Translations under genes and position numbers: made by a program | The notes under the pieces: generated by a model | What the model saw: only the letters and a program-made list of their open reading frames with translations | Told to the model about the DNA's origin: nothing | Database searches by the model: none | Assembly: GCF_051622035.1 (NCBI RefSeq) | Contig: NC_135358.1 | Span: 6,716,501 to 6,780,500, forward strand | DNA: 64,000 nt | Reading direction: 5' to 3' | From: Arctopsyche grandis | Lineage: Eukaryota > Arthropoda > Insecta > Trichoptera > Hydropsychidae | Part shown: piece by piece, positions 35,011 through 45,651 of the stretch | Numbering within the stretch: position 1 is the stretch's first letter | Layout of the letters: every line of letters begins with the position of its first letter

Positions 35011-35807
35011 CTTTGAACTTTGAAACCAGATCGTTACAGTTTACAAGCAAACACCAATGATGAGTAGACGGGATATATATTAAAATTTTAAAAATTCCTC
35101 AAATGCAACGTGTTAGTTAAGTCTGTTCGCATCTCGGAGCTTTTTCCCGTTGAAAAAAAGATAATATACATTTTTTCGACGTCACTGAGCCTGCCCACGC
35201 ACCGCCTCTGAAGCTTGGTGTATTTTCGCCACCCATTCTACTACTTAAATAATTCCAAATGTATGCGAAAATAAATCACTGGGCAATAATATAAACACCA
35301 TTTTTCCTAAGCCGTCTCGTACGACTTAGGTCATTAGCATCTAGTATGCGTTACATCACAACAAATCCGACGAAAAAATTGCAATACTCGGAAAATGAGC
35401 GTCTGAAAATCGTCGTAAAATTATAAAATGCTAATTTCATTATTGTGCGGAATACATTTTTAACGTTTTATGAAACGGGGATATAATATACACATTAATT
35501 TTTATTAATATAAAATAATGGCCTTACATGCTTTTTCACGCAAATGCTACAATGACTGTTTTGCTTAATTTAGATTTCAAAAGTCACATACACACATACA
35601 TACATACATATGTACGTTGAATATTATTTTGGATTTCTTTAAATGAAAATAAATTAGTACATCTGTCTCATAGTGACAGCAACATACGTACATAGGTGAA
35701 GAAAGACAACATTCCCTGGGATTAAAATCGACAAAATTTATATACATATATATGCATGATTTTTAAACAAAATTATAAATTCTGCATACATATTATACAT
35801 GCATTTG

Positions 35808-35812
<5 letters not shown>

Positions 35813-35893
<81 letters not shown>
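35813..35893. repeat. (TA)n microsatellite, about 40 units
   Basis: Uninterrupted TA dinucleotides. They generate spurious Ile/Tyr frames on both strands. Confidence 0.97.
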
Positions 35894-35897
<4 letters not shown>

Positions 35898-36029
35898 CAT
35901 ATTTAATGAGTTCAGTGTTGGGAAGTGATCCAGTTTCTTAAATAATATTTGACGTTGAAACAGTTGGATTTTTAAATGAAATCCATTCAAGCTTTTTATC
36001 CAATCGTGAGCATATAAATTTTTACCCTT

Positions 36030-36795
36030 TTAAATGCAGTTGAAAGTGTTCAGGTGTGTTATGATGTCCAAAGTAAAAGCAAAATCACAAAGCCAGTCAT
36101 TGTTAGTGAATTCAGGGAAATCAGTTATATTTTTCAGTTCTAAAAATAAAATGATATCATCCTTTAATTTCCACACTCTTTGAAGTACTTTCCCTAAACT
36201 TAACCATCGAATATGACTGTGAAAAGGAATATCTGTGTACTCTGCATCAAGATCTTCAAGAAAGCTGATAAATTGTCTGTGTTTCAGTCCACTTGATCGG
36301 ATTAAATTGACAAGCTTAATAACACGTAATGTTACGTGATCAAATTTCAATACGTTTTTGCACAAGACTTGCTGATGTATAATACAATTAAATTATAATC
36401 AGGATCGATTTCACGAATTCTATCCTGGATTTTCTTTACTGCACCAACATTTTTTCCGGTCAAATTTCGTGCACCATCAGTCGTAACGCTGACCAATTTG
36501 TTCCTTTGCAAATTACATATATGCAGCTATGCAATCTTTAATTTTTTTAAATATATCATCTCCCGTTGTGTGATTTTTTAACGATTCCATTGAAAGAAGC
36601 TCTTCAATAATTTCAAATTCAGAAGTACATCCACTTATAAAAATTAATAACTGTGCAATATCCTTTTGATCGTTGCTTTCGTCGATTGCTAGCGAGTACC
36701 AGTTGAATGATTTTGATACTGATAATAATTGCTCTTTTAAATTGGTAGTGATACATTCAATCCTTCTAGCTACAGTTCACTGAGATAAACTCAAG
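36030..36795 (-). pseudogene. hAT-type transposase (GTF2IRD2/EPM2AIP1-like), degraded
   Basis: Minus-strand pieces in order are SFNWYSLAIDESNDQKDIAQ, LLIFISGC, EELLSMESLKNHTTGDDIFK, KLVSVTTDGARNLTGKNVGA, KFDHVTLRVIKLVNLIRSSG, LKHRQFISFLEDLDAEYTDI and SHIRWLSLGKVLQRVWKL. This is the RNase H-like core of hAT transposases of the group that also gave the vertebrate GTF2IRD2/EPM2AIP1/SCAND3 genes (DES, TTDGA and H-x-x-x-RWLS signatures). A frameshift near 36525, and a lost stretch before KVLKF (near 36370) where the family has an IxQLHCxIHQEAL segment, make it a pseudogene. Confidence 0.78.
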
Positions 36796-36847
36796 TTCTC
36801 AAATTTGTGTTTAATATCCGGGCATATAATTGCACTTACTTCAGTCA

Positions 36848-37130
36848 TACAGTTTTAATGCCTTCTGTGAGCGATTTACATTCCATTATAGGGAGAGTAA
36901 GGAGAACACAGAGACCAAAAGAGCCGCAAACAGTTGGGGAAATTTGCCTAACGTCGGAGTACAAAGTCACATGCAACCAACAACCGTTTCTGGTGAGTGA
37001 CTGCGAGTTCGAGAATGGCAGAGCCAAGGGGTTGCAGCGCGTCGCAAACGTTAAAGGCCTCAAAGTGAGGCACGTGCCCCTCCACAAACATTTGCGACGC
37101 GCTGCAACCCCTTGGTGGCCTGAAGAGAGC
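36848..37130 (+). pseudogene. Possible MULE/FLYWCH-associated transposon fragment
   Basis: The frame reads SDLHSIIGRVRRTQRPKEPQ, TVGEICLTSEYKVTCNQQPF and LVSDCEFENG. It resembles the P-x-x-P-x-(T/S)-x-x-x-L/I ... Y-K-x-T-x-x-x-x-x-F-L-x-x-D segment that follows FLYWCH-type domains in MULE-like transposon proteins. The match is short and I infer it from memory of the pattern. A fold-back sequence (37024-37115) interrupts it. Confidence 0.35.
37024..37115. repeat. 92-bp perfect-stem hairpin
   Basis: The left arm CCAAGGGGTTGCAGCGCGTC continues GCAAACGTT. The right arm (37087-37115) is its reverse complement with a single mismatch, around a 34-bp loop. It looks like a miniature fold-back transposon, but no target duplication is clear. 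Confidence 0.75.
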
Positions 37131-37150
37131 ACTGTGGCAGTTGTTATATA

Positions 37151-37367
37151 CAGTGCCAGTTTTAGGGGGGGGGCTGGGTCGGGCGGCGCCCGAGGGTGCC
37201 AAATAAGTTAGGGCGCCGAACGATACGCCAAAGGCGCTTTAAAATTTAAAACTAGAGTGCCAAAAGCCATTCAAAATTTTAGATTAGAGTGCCAAAGGCG
37301 AAAGTTATTTCTAAGGATGTTTAGAAAAAATTGCCCGAGGGTGCCATAGGGTGTAAGGCCGGCATTG
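37151..37367. mobile_element. hAT MITE with perfect 8-bp target duplication
   Basis: GTTATATA at 37143-37150 is repeated exactly at 37368-37375. The element begins CAGTGCCAGTTTTAGG and its reverse-complemented end reads CAATGCCGGCCTTACA. It contains repeated GTGCCAAAGGCG and GCCCGAGGGTGCC motifs. Length is 217 bp with no coding capacity. Superfamily call is firm from TSD length and CA(G/A)TGCC termini. Confidence 0.85.
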
Positions 37368-37375
37368 GTTATATA

Positions 37376-37966
37376 GAACCTTTATCTTCTTCATTGTCTC
37401 TCATCGTATCTATTATGTAAGTTACACAACATTTCGATTTTTGATTTCAAAAATAAATATTGCCAATTATTCAGTACCAATCGAAAAGCAATAAAAGGAA
37501 CATTCTACAATACATACTAATTGTTAATCAGTTGGATTAAAATTACACAATAACACCAAATTATATTATTTATTGCTATAATTTTGCAACAAACGGGAGT
37601 ATTACATACAAAGCAAATAGTAATACTACAAGTTTTTAATATTCTATATTTCATTCCTAATGGCCAATAATTACACACCAGCCGACAGATATATAGCACT
37701 ACTTAAATATATTGTTCTCTCCCCTTCATAAATATACATACACATGTAATTGAACATCATGAATAAAATCATTTTATGTAATTGAGATCTTTAAAGACAA
37801 ACATATTGCATCATATATTTTACATGCTTAAATAGTAAGTATTATCAAATTTTCACATTGAATATCACAAAACTAAACAACAATTTTTGATCCATTGAAT
37901 TGGCCATGCTGACAAATGACAATGTTGTCATTCTGTACACGCGTCATCTGTCACGCTGCGAGAAGA
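37376..37966. other. AT-rich intergenic stretch upstream of MYG1
   Basis: No coding segment seen. Rises in GC from about 37925, where the MYG1 promoter should lie. Confidence 0.5.
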
Positions 37967-37971
37967 TCAGT
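37967..37971 (+). promoter_or_regulatory. Arthropod initiator-like TCAGT ahead of MYG1
   Basis: AGATCAGTTTC places the insect Inr consensus TCAGT 32 nt before the predicted MYG1 start codon. No TATA box is seen at the expected distance. Candidate only. Confidence 0.35.
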
Positions 37972-38002
37972 TTCAAATTTAAATAACTTTCCCCGCAAAA
38001 TA

Positions 38003-41000
38003 ATGGAAAACGGAGAACCAGCTAGCAAAAAAGTAACATAACATTATCTATTCTACTAAACATTTTATCAAACCAGTCTCTAAATAGCGCACACATTCGT
38101 TTTAAACGTCATATCGTTATAGGTTATGTTAAATCTTGAGAACGACCACCTACAGATGAACTATGTCGAATTTTTTGTAACCCAACATACGAATTAATAT
38201 CCCAATACGATGGCTATACAAATATATATGATTAAAACATGCTAAACGGTTACTAAAGTCAATACAACTAACGCTCTACTTTCATATGGATCTTTACTAT
38301 GATTACTTATTGTATATACTTACATGATTTTAATTACAGAAAATGTTGCAGATCGGAACCCATGATGGAATATTTCACTGTGACGAAGTTCTAGCTTGCT
38401 TTTTGTTAAAACAACTACCTACATACGCCGAAGCCAAGGTCATCAGAAGTAGAAATGATAGCGTGTTGAAAGATTGTGATATAGTAGTCGATGTTGGTGG
38501 AGTGTTTGATAGCTCAAAACATCGCTACGATCACCATCAAAGAGATTTCAACGAGACGATGGATAGTATTAAACCAGATTTGAAAAAAAAATTCACAATC
38601 AAGTAAATCATAAGCTTTTGTATTATCAAATAGAACGTTGCTTTCAGATTCATAAATAAATTTATTCAAATTTCAGACTCAGTTCAGCTGGTTTGATTTA
38701 CGCTCATTTCGGGGAACAGGTCATACGACAAAAAACCGATTTACCCGACGAAGCGATTAAAGTCATATACGAGAAGATGTACGAATATTTTGTGCAAGAA
38801 ATCGACGCAATCGATAATGGAATTATGATATGTGACGGTGAACCGAAATATAGAATCACGACTAATCTGAGTTCGCGAATAGGTACTTTGAATCCACGCT
38901 GGAACTCACCACCGTCCACTAAATCCACGGAGACCGTATTCGAAGAAGCGATGGATATAGTCGGTAAAGAGTTCTTGGAAACTTTGGACTATTACAGTAA
39001 TTCGTGGTGGCCGGCTAAGTATATCGTTAAACAATCACTAGAGAAGAGGAGTTCAGTTCACTCGTCAGGCAAAATAGTGGAATTGGATAGTTTCGTTCCG
39101 TGGAAAGAGCATTTGTTCGATTTGGAAAAAGAACTTGGCTTAGAAGGCGATATAATTTACGTTATTTACCAAGACAAATCTCAATGGAGGGTTATATGTG
39201 TGCCGAACGCGCCCAATAGTTTTATATGCAGGTTTGTATTGCATAATAGCACGGAACAACCACAAAAAATTACCAAAGCAGAGGTAATCAATCCTTACTA
39301 AGTTTGAACCACTGAAATCGAATATGATAATAGGTACATATTGGTTATATGGGGTCATTCGAGCATGGTGTATACACACACTAGCCATACAAATATACGG
39401 TAGTTACATAAATGGCCTCTAGGTGTCGCAAAATGTTATACTAAAGTGACAATACACAACTAGTGATTTAAAACGCATTTCCCAAATAATTTTATTATAC
39501 ATACCTAGCATCTCAATCTTCGTATGCGTTTGAACGACTTCGCAACACTTCACAGTGTTGGTACATGGGTGTGAAACGTGGACTCTGAAGACCAGGATGA
39601 TCGAAGCTTTTGGAATGTGGGTCAACAGGCGTATGCTGAAGATCCCGTGGACCAAAAGAGTATCAAACGAAGCTGTCCTCGACATGATAGGGAGAGGCAG
39701 GGAACTTGTTTCTGTCATCAAACGGAGAGAGATCGGACACATGATACGTGGTACAAAATACGAATTTCTCCGTTTGATAACCATGGGAAAAATAGAAGGT
39801 AGGAAATGGATTGACAGGAAGAAGTTGTCTTGGCTTCGAAACATGCGCATGTGGACCGATATGAGCGCCAAAGATATGTTCCGAGCTGCTGAAGACTGAT
39901 GCGGATATCTGCAAATAATCGACGAGGTCCGGATATGGACAGGGCATTATGAAAAAAAAGAAGAATTTATCTCTGCAATTATGCAGTACTGGCCTCCACA
40001 TTTCAATAATAAAATGATTTTGGAAATGCGTTTTCGAATTTTATCGATATTGTTTGACGTAACGTCAATCAATGGTTGAGTAGTCATTTTAGTAAATCTA
40101 TTTGCGACATCTAGAGGCCATTCATGTAACTGCCGTGTATTTGTAAATGTATACTTGATGCTCGGATGCGTCCGTTTAACCAATAAGTACCTGATAATGA
40201 TTTTGTTTGTTCTCTTTCGTTGACGAGTGTTTTAAAAAACTCGCAATTTTTGGTTTTTATACTTTTATGGTCTCTAACTCAAAATCTAATAATGCTGTAC
40301 TCAAAGTGAGTATTGGAATCAATAGTCAAATGTTTTTCTATTGATTGTGATTTTTTATTGCTTTGAAATATGGACTTACATATAATTAATTATCTAGCGA
40401 ATTTTAAGTAAATTTTTTTTCCATAATATTTGCATTTACTTGACCAGTTTTTCATTTCATCGTGTTTATAAGGATTGATTTTTTTTATATAAACGTACTG
40501 ATTTGAGCGGTAAATTTTATTTTTGAACATGAGCACTCGCCTATACGAATATCGCTTCAAAGCGACGAGTGCACTTAATGAGATACAATACAATCCATTT
40601 ACTTGAGCATTTTTATACAATGCGAATTCATACAAACGTCCACAGTGACATCTATGGAGAAATATTTGCAGCATTTTATAATCAAATTGGCGAACCTCAA
40701 GACGCTAAATAACTTGAGATTAGCAAGAGATAGGAAGGTGATGCCAATTTTTACCGTGAACCGTTTCAATTAAGATCAGAAAATTAGCAAACTCTGATAA
40801 GAAACGATCGTCCTGGAGTCACAAACCAAGGTCTGGCCAGCAGTGGGACTCTAGTGTGGCTCGAACCCGTGACCACTCTGCTCGAAAGCATACTGTGCTA
40901 ACCACTAGTCCACACCACTGGTTAATGATCTTTAATTGAGTTAGTCAAACTTAGTAAAGATTGATTGATTGATTAACTCTGCAAAAACGTGATTTTTTGT

Positions 41001-41219
41001 TGCCCGATGTGACTGGTACTTTAAAAAAAATTTTTAATCTATCATTGAAATTATTTTTTTAGAAAGTTCCTCAGAGAAGAGTGGAGAGGAGTAAGAGATG
41101 AGGATTTATCTAAAATATCAGGCATTCCTGGTTGTGTATTTTGCCACAGCACGGGATTCATCGGCGGTAATGCCACTAGAGAAGGAGCTCTGCAAATGGC
41201 TGTGAAGAGTTTGGAATAA
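38003..41219 (+). CDS. MYG1: MYG1 family exonuclease (UPF0160), 4 exons, complete
   Basis: Predicted exons are 38003-38032, 38340-38602, 38677-39231 and 41063-41219. All have GT donors and AG acceptors, phases agree, and they give 1005 nt (334 aa), close to the family's 340-380 aa. Family hallmarks are IGTHDGIFHCDE (residues 15-26), DIVVDVGG with the D at 61, the DHH motif in HRYDHHQRDF (74-76), KLSSAGLIYAHFG, EIDAIDNG, and the C-terminal CHSTGFIGGNATREGAL. MYG1 proteins are DHH-superfamily 3'-5' RNA exonucleases reported in mitochondria and nucleus. The first exon encodes only MENGEPASKK, which is not a typical mitochondrial presequence, so an alternative first exon is possible. An AATAAA lies at 41234-41239. 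The gene converges on PUS1 with 49 bp between stop codons. Intron 3 (1.8 kb) holds a TIR element carrying a LINE fragment and a SINE. Confidence 0.93.
39389..40144. mobile_element. 756-bp inverted-repeat element carrying a LINE fragment
   Basis: The left terminus (39389-39432; ACAAATATACGGTAGTTACA, then AATGGCCTCTAGGTGTCGC) and right terminus (40101-40144) are inverted copies about 44 bp long with only a few mismatches. Between them lies a reverse-transcriptase C-terminal frame (39555-39899). It sits in MYG1 intron 3. No clear target duplication. Confidence 0.68.
39555..39899 (+). pseudogene. Non-LTR retrotransposon RT C-terminal fragment
   Basis: Reads VHGCETWTLKTRMIEAFGMW, VNRRMLKIPWTKRVSNEAVL, IKRREIGHMIRGTKYEFLRL and KIEGRKWIDRKKLSWLRNMR. 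This is the familiar end of an endonuclease/reverse-transcriptase polyprotein (YGCESWTL ... RRMLKIPWTxRVxNEEVL pattern), of a different lineage from the RTE ends at 7802 and 13681. It is open for about 114 codons but lacks RT catalytic motifs. Confidence 0.75.
40200..41020. repeat. Element related to 54203-55192, with a SINE nested inside
   Basis: 40265-40525 shares CTATTGATTGTGATTTTTTA, TCGTGTTTATAAGGATTG and TGATTTGAGCGGTAAATT with 54450-54635. 40930-41005 shares AACTTAGTAAAGATTGATT and GTGATTTTTTGTTGC with 55085-55185. The SINE 40528-40922 splits it. Confidence 0.6.
40528..40922 (-). mobile_element. tRNA-derived SINE, subfamily B
   Basis: Same arrangement as 7360-7772: minus-strand head with CACGGGTTCGAGCC, body GACTCCAGGACGATCGTTTC, and the subfamily-specific tail containing ATCGCTTCAAAGCGACGAGT. 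Inserted inside the older TIR element in MYG1 intron 3. Confidence 0.8.
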
Positions 41220-41268
41220 ATGAAGCATTGATCAAATAAAAATCATACATTGAATCAAAGTGTTTTAT

Positions 41269-43962
41269 TTAAACTTTTTCTTTCATCTCTTCTAAAACTA
41301 CATCATTAATGCTAACATTAGATTTTTCTTCTACATTTTGCACTTCGTCAGTTTTATTTTCACTCTCAACATCAATTTTGTTTTCGCTAACATTGTCAAT
41401 TATATTTTCACTCTCGACATCAGTTTTGTTTCCGCTTCCATCCTCGGTTTTATTTTCACTTACATCGTCTTTTCTGCCCCTTTCCAACTCCTTATAAGTA
41501 AAGAAGTCTAACGTTGTCAGCCACTCAGCCATGGGCAATTCCTTGACCTCTGTGTTCACTATATTTGGATAAATATGGTTCTTTTTAAATTCATCTACTT
41601 CAGCTTTCACATCATCCCATGTCAACACTTCGTGAAAACCATCACCTCCGTAGCGAACATTATAACGGTCATAATGCACCTGTAATATGTTAACAAGTTA
41701 CAAACAAATATATACAATATGTATTTACATGTGCAGCGTATCTTACCTGATCTAAAACTAGTCCTAAGCCTGGTGCCATCGGCAAATTAATCTGTTTTTG
41801 ACTTAACGCTCTATTTATAACATCTTTATCAATGTACCCCCTCATAATAGCTAAGACAACCCCAACCATTTTGCGTATTTGATGCAACATGAAGCTCTGA
41901 CCCTGAAAAACCAATGAATTTTCAATCTTACTGTTCTAATATCTTAAGATTTAAAAAGTTTATAATAGACAAACTTTTATTTCAATGACTGCAAATTCCA
42001 TTCCGTTGGACACAAACGGCTCTCCACATTCAGCCTTAACAATAAACCGTCTACACGACGGATCTAGAAACTCCCTGAAAATGTTAAAACATATAAATGT
42101 GAAATATTTAATACTTTAGTATGATTTTAACACTGAATACTGACTTTTTGGAAGTAAAATTGTGAAAGTTTTTAGTTCCTTCGTATGTTTTTAGCACATC
42201 ATTAATTTTCGAAATGCCATCTGTTGGAATTCTATACGCCATATGATCTTCGAGAACTGTACAATGGTTCTCAAACGCATATGTGGGTAGCATGTATGTG
42301 TAAGTGCGAGCATCGCACTGCTCCTTGGAATTGAATCCTTTGGTGACTCTCTTCATGCCAAATACTCGAATATCGGGTGGCAGCTGCTGGTTGATTACGG
42401 ACAAATCTACCTCGTTAGCTGAAATAATCGTTGCATTTAAGATTAAATCTATATAATTCCGTGCGAATCATTACATTGCAGCGACTTACGCATCTTCAAA
42501 GACACAACTTGTCTTACGGCTGATACTCCCTTGTCAGTACGAGCCGCTCGTTGAAAACCAATGAATTGGATTTGGTTATACGACTCCTCGTTTATGTAAT
42601 TCGTTTTCAACAATGCTTTGAATAATTCTTCCTCTATAGTTTTCATTTCAGGATTCCTACATTTAGGTTGATATAAAGTTAACGGTATAAACAATATAAA
42701 AGAACAATTACAACCAAAGAAAAATATTTACACTACACACTACATAAGAGAAACTTCCTTAACCCTTTGAATGCTGACCAACGCCGATTGGCGTTTTGCC
42801 AACAAGTCCGTGGGCCTAAAAAACGCCAATAGATGTTGTATTTTGAGCAAAAACAAGAATACTACCCGCTAAGCCTTTCCAGGTGGCATTGAACATGAGT
42901 CATGTAATCCGTTTCATTCATTTGTCAACTGATTTACACCAGAATTTCTGAATTTATAACCATAGCAGAATTTTCCGATGGAAATCCCTAACTGCTGAGT
43001 ATTTTAGATTGTGGTTTGGCATTTAGATTATGAACATTATATTTTAACAACAATGAAAAAGATGGAACTATGTAGTTTTGGAAAACTACATTCATTAATA
43101 GACTTCTTTTATTTATTTTATATTGTTGCAAAATATATTAGTCTATATTATTTATCTATATATTAGTCTAAACAATGTAGAAGATGGAACTAATTTTGGA
43201 AAAATACATTCATTAATAGACTTTTTCGTTTATTTTATATTGTTGCAAGATATATTAGAGTCTAAACACACCTTTACAAAACTCGAAATCCTCGGTGGTA
43301 GTTATCTAGGGTTTGTTTGAATTAGCTTCAATTTTTAAACCTGCTTTCTATTAGATTTCTAAATAATTCCAGTTGGAAATGTTGGTGAAACTTTCAGCGT
43401 GGCGGGCTTCCAACAAACAAGACGTCAGCACTCAAAGGGCTAAGCAAAATCTATATTCTTTTATCGAATACAATCTACCCTTAGTGAAGAATAGTTTATA
43501 TACCTTTGCATTCCGTAATAGTCGGCACCAGAGTATGATAAAAGCATGGCTACTTTTTTTTTTTTGATGCGTTCAAATGGAACGGGGCACGCTTGTTTGT
43601 CGACGGGCTGGTCTTCTTCATTGTTCCTAGAATTTTCTTCCCATTTTCGCTTCTTTACCCTTCCATTGTAGCGAGTGTTTGATTTTACATATTTTGATTG
43701 CACGCCTGCCATACTAGAAGCAGCTTTTGAGAGATTATCTGAAATGATTCATCAGTAAACAATACGAACTGACAAATTCATATTAAGATTGTTATTTCTA
43801 TTTGAACCTGAAGTTATATATATACATGTATATGTTTTTTAAGTGAAACCAAGACGAAAACTAAAATTTCCGAATATCAACTAAAAAAAGGAATGAAGAA
43901 GAACGAAGGTATGTACAAAAAGGAGCAGCCGCTGCCCTCGTTGCTGTCCACACCGCCAGCAT
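41269..43962 (-). CDS. PUS1: tRNA pseudouridine synthase 1 (TruA family), 7 exons, dual start
   Basis: Exons on the minus strand are 43962-43917, 43738-43504, 42656-42490, 42418-42145, 42074-41975, 41902-41747 and 41679-41269. All have canonical splice sites and matching phases, totalling 1389 nt and 462 aa (human PUS1 is 427). Family signatures are VAMLLSYSGADYYGMQR, QRAARTDKGVSAVRQVV with the catalytic Asp in RTDKG (135 in the long form), CDARTYTYMLPTYAF, NFHNFTSKK, GQSFMLHQIRKMVG and PMAPGLGLVLDQV. PUS1 converts uridine to pseudouridine in tRNAs, such as positions 27/28, in nucleus and mitochondria. The first exon encodes MLAVWTATRAAAAPF, a mitochondrial-presequence-like stretch. A second Met (residue 25, MAGVQSK) would give a nuclear form of 438 aa. 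The C-terminal tail is an acidic imperfect repeat (ESENKTD, VSENKID). Intron 2 carries a piggyBac MITE. Confidence 0.93.
42763..43439. mobile_element. piggyBac-type MITE in a PUS1 intron
   Basis: Termini CCCTTTGAATGCTGAC and (reverse complement) CCCTTTGAGTGCTGAC are inverted repeats. The left flank is TTAA (42759-42762) and the right is CTAA (43440-43443), a one-base decayed TTAA duplication. The 677-bp interior is non-coding and includes a tandem duplication of about 130 bp (43050-43255; GATGGAACTA, ACATTCATTAATAGACTT). Confidence 0.78.
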
Positions 43963-45640
43963 CTGATCGGACGCTTCGTCGGACACACACTCGATCACAT
44001 AACCTCAAAACGCTTCTGTCAAACTTCAATGTTGTCACTTGTGAAAAATATCATTATACACCAATTTGGACGAATAATAAAGTAATTGATGTGGGGTAGG
44101 TTAGCAGGAAAGATAAACGGATTATTGCACAAAAATCTCAATCAAAGAACATCTGGCACTCAAGTTATCATTAGCTCAATATACAATGTTTCAAGACCAG
44201 AGAAATGTTATAATAAGAGAAGGGCCTTTACGAATAAAGAAATTGTGTCAATATTACGCGGTATGTCTCCATAACTACGCTTCAACGCACGGAATACAAT
44301 CAGATCAATTTACTTATAAAAATGTATCCCATGTTGTTTATTGTGTGTTTTTGAATGCATTGTGCAATTTTTAACGATGTACTTGCCCGTCTTGCGAGTA
44401 ATATAAACAAACAGAGAAGTTTTTATCGGACATACGTCGAGCATCAAACATCAAATACGACTGATGCTAAAATTATTTAGGAATGTCGATGGACAATCCT
44501 CACTTGACAACAATATAACGCCTAAAGCCACTTCTATTATTATAAAATTTCTCTGTTTGAGACAGTCGAACTCTTTACATAATCACTGTTGGCATCACAG
44601 CCCCCGCCATAAAGGGGCAGAGGCGTCGAGCAACTCCCCGATTCGGCCATCAAGTCATCAATAAAAACGAGATCATAACCGTTACTCTTTTGTATAATTC
44701 CCCCACCCCGCACCGTTCCAGAGCAAGCTGATCGAGACGACGACACATACACAGCCACTGGTCATCCATACACATACATACAGCCCAGTGGCGTGCGCTG
44801 AAATTCTCTATCTTTTTGTCGTACAGCCTTACTCAATGTACACGGACAGGATACAAGAGGAACAGCCTGTTCCTCTTGTATCCTGCTCGTGCACATTATA
44901 TACAATCTCCCACCATTTTCCATCTCCCAACATCACGCTTACATACGCACACGGTACGAGAGAGGGAGACAGAGAGCAGAGCAGCCATCAACAGAGACCA
45001 GAGACCAGACCACAGACGACGATCAGCAGGCACCATTGGGGAAAACCACCCCAACGCTTTACCACGAGCTATACAAACATCACGACATCAGGTGGCATCT
45101 CGATTGAGAACCCCTGGCGTCCGTACAGGATCGATAAAATGATATTGATGTGAAACTATGGGGGGTGTATGGAATGAAACGATGGAATTGTTGAGACACG
45201 ACTATTTAATGTAACGGGCGGGAAGGAAGTAAAGTAGCGACAAACCAACATGGCCGAATTGGTCCCAACTCGCAGGATGGTGACCAAAACTCGACCATGT
45301 CGTAGAGCCGCCACAAAACCATCCATTGAGAAATTTCTATATGCTCGCCAGCGGAGAGGTTGATAAGAGGGTTCTGCTGGACAGCGTCAGGGGTTCTCTC
45401 ATTGGCCATTCGAAAAAACAGACTACTGCTGCCAACTGATGGGACTGCTGGGAGGGCGTCACGTTACAAACTATATTTCAATAATCCTGGTATGTTACCT
45501 ACTTAACCAATTAAGTAAATTATAAAATTATCAATTTGAAATTGTGGCAGAGTTATGGTCGTCAAAAAGTATACTTAAATATCTGTCAGAATGAATATAA
45601 AGTTATTGTTATCATTTTTATCGGCCAGTTTTAACGCGAT
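43963..45640. other. Intergenic region between PUS1 and a small gene
   Basis: Holds the presumed PUS1 promoter just above 43963. A relatively GC-rich tract (44580-45480) contains ACCAGAGACCAGACC, GAGAGGGAGACAGAGAG and a roughly 17-bp inverted repeat (ACAAGAGGAACAGCCTG / TTCCTCTTGTATCC, 44851-44883). A short plus-strand frame MAELVPTRRMVTKTRPCRR starts at 45250 in good context but has no matching splice. CAGTGGCGTGCG at 44786 looks like an old hAT end. Confidence 0.4.
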
Positions 45641-45651
45641 ATACATTTGAG

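Noticed and set aside
35756-35990. Ile/Tyr-rich frames on both strands
   Set aside because: Direct translation of the (TA)n microsatellite.
45206-45409. 67-codon minus-strand frame and the plus-strand MAELVPTRR frame
   Set aside because: Both are open in a GC-richer tract upstream of the small gene, but neither has a phase-compatible splice to it or a recognisable domain.
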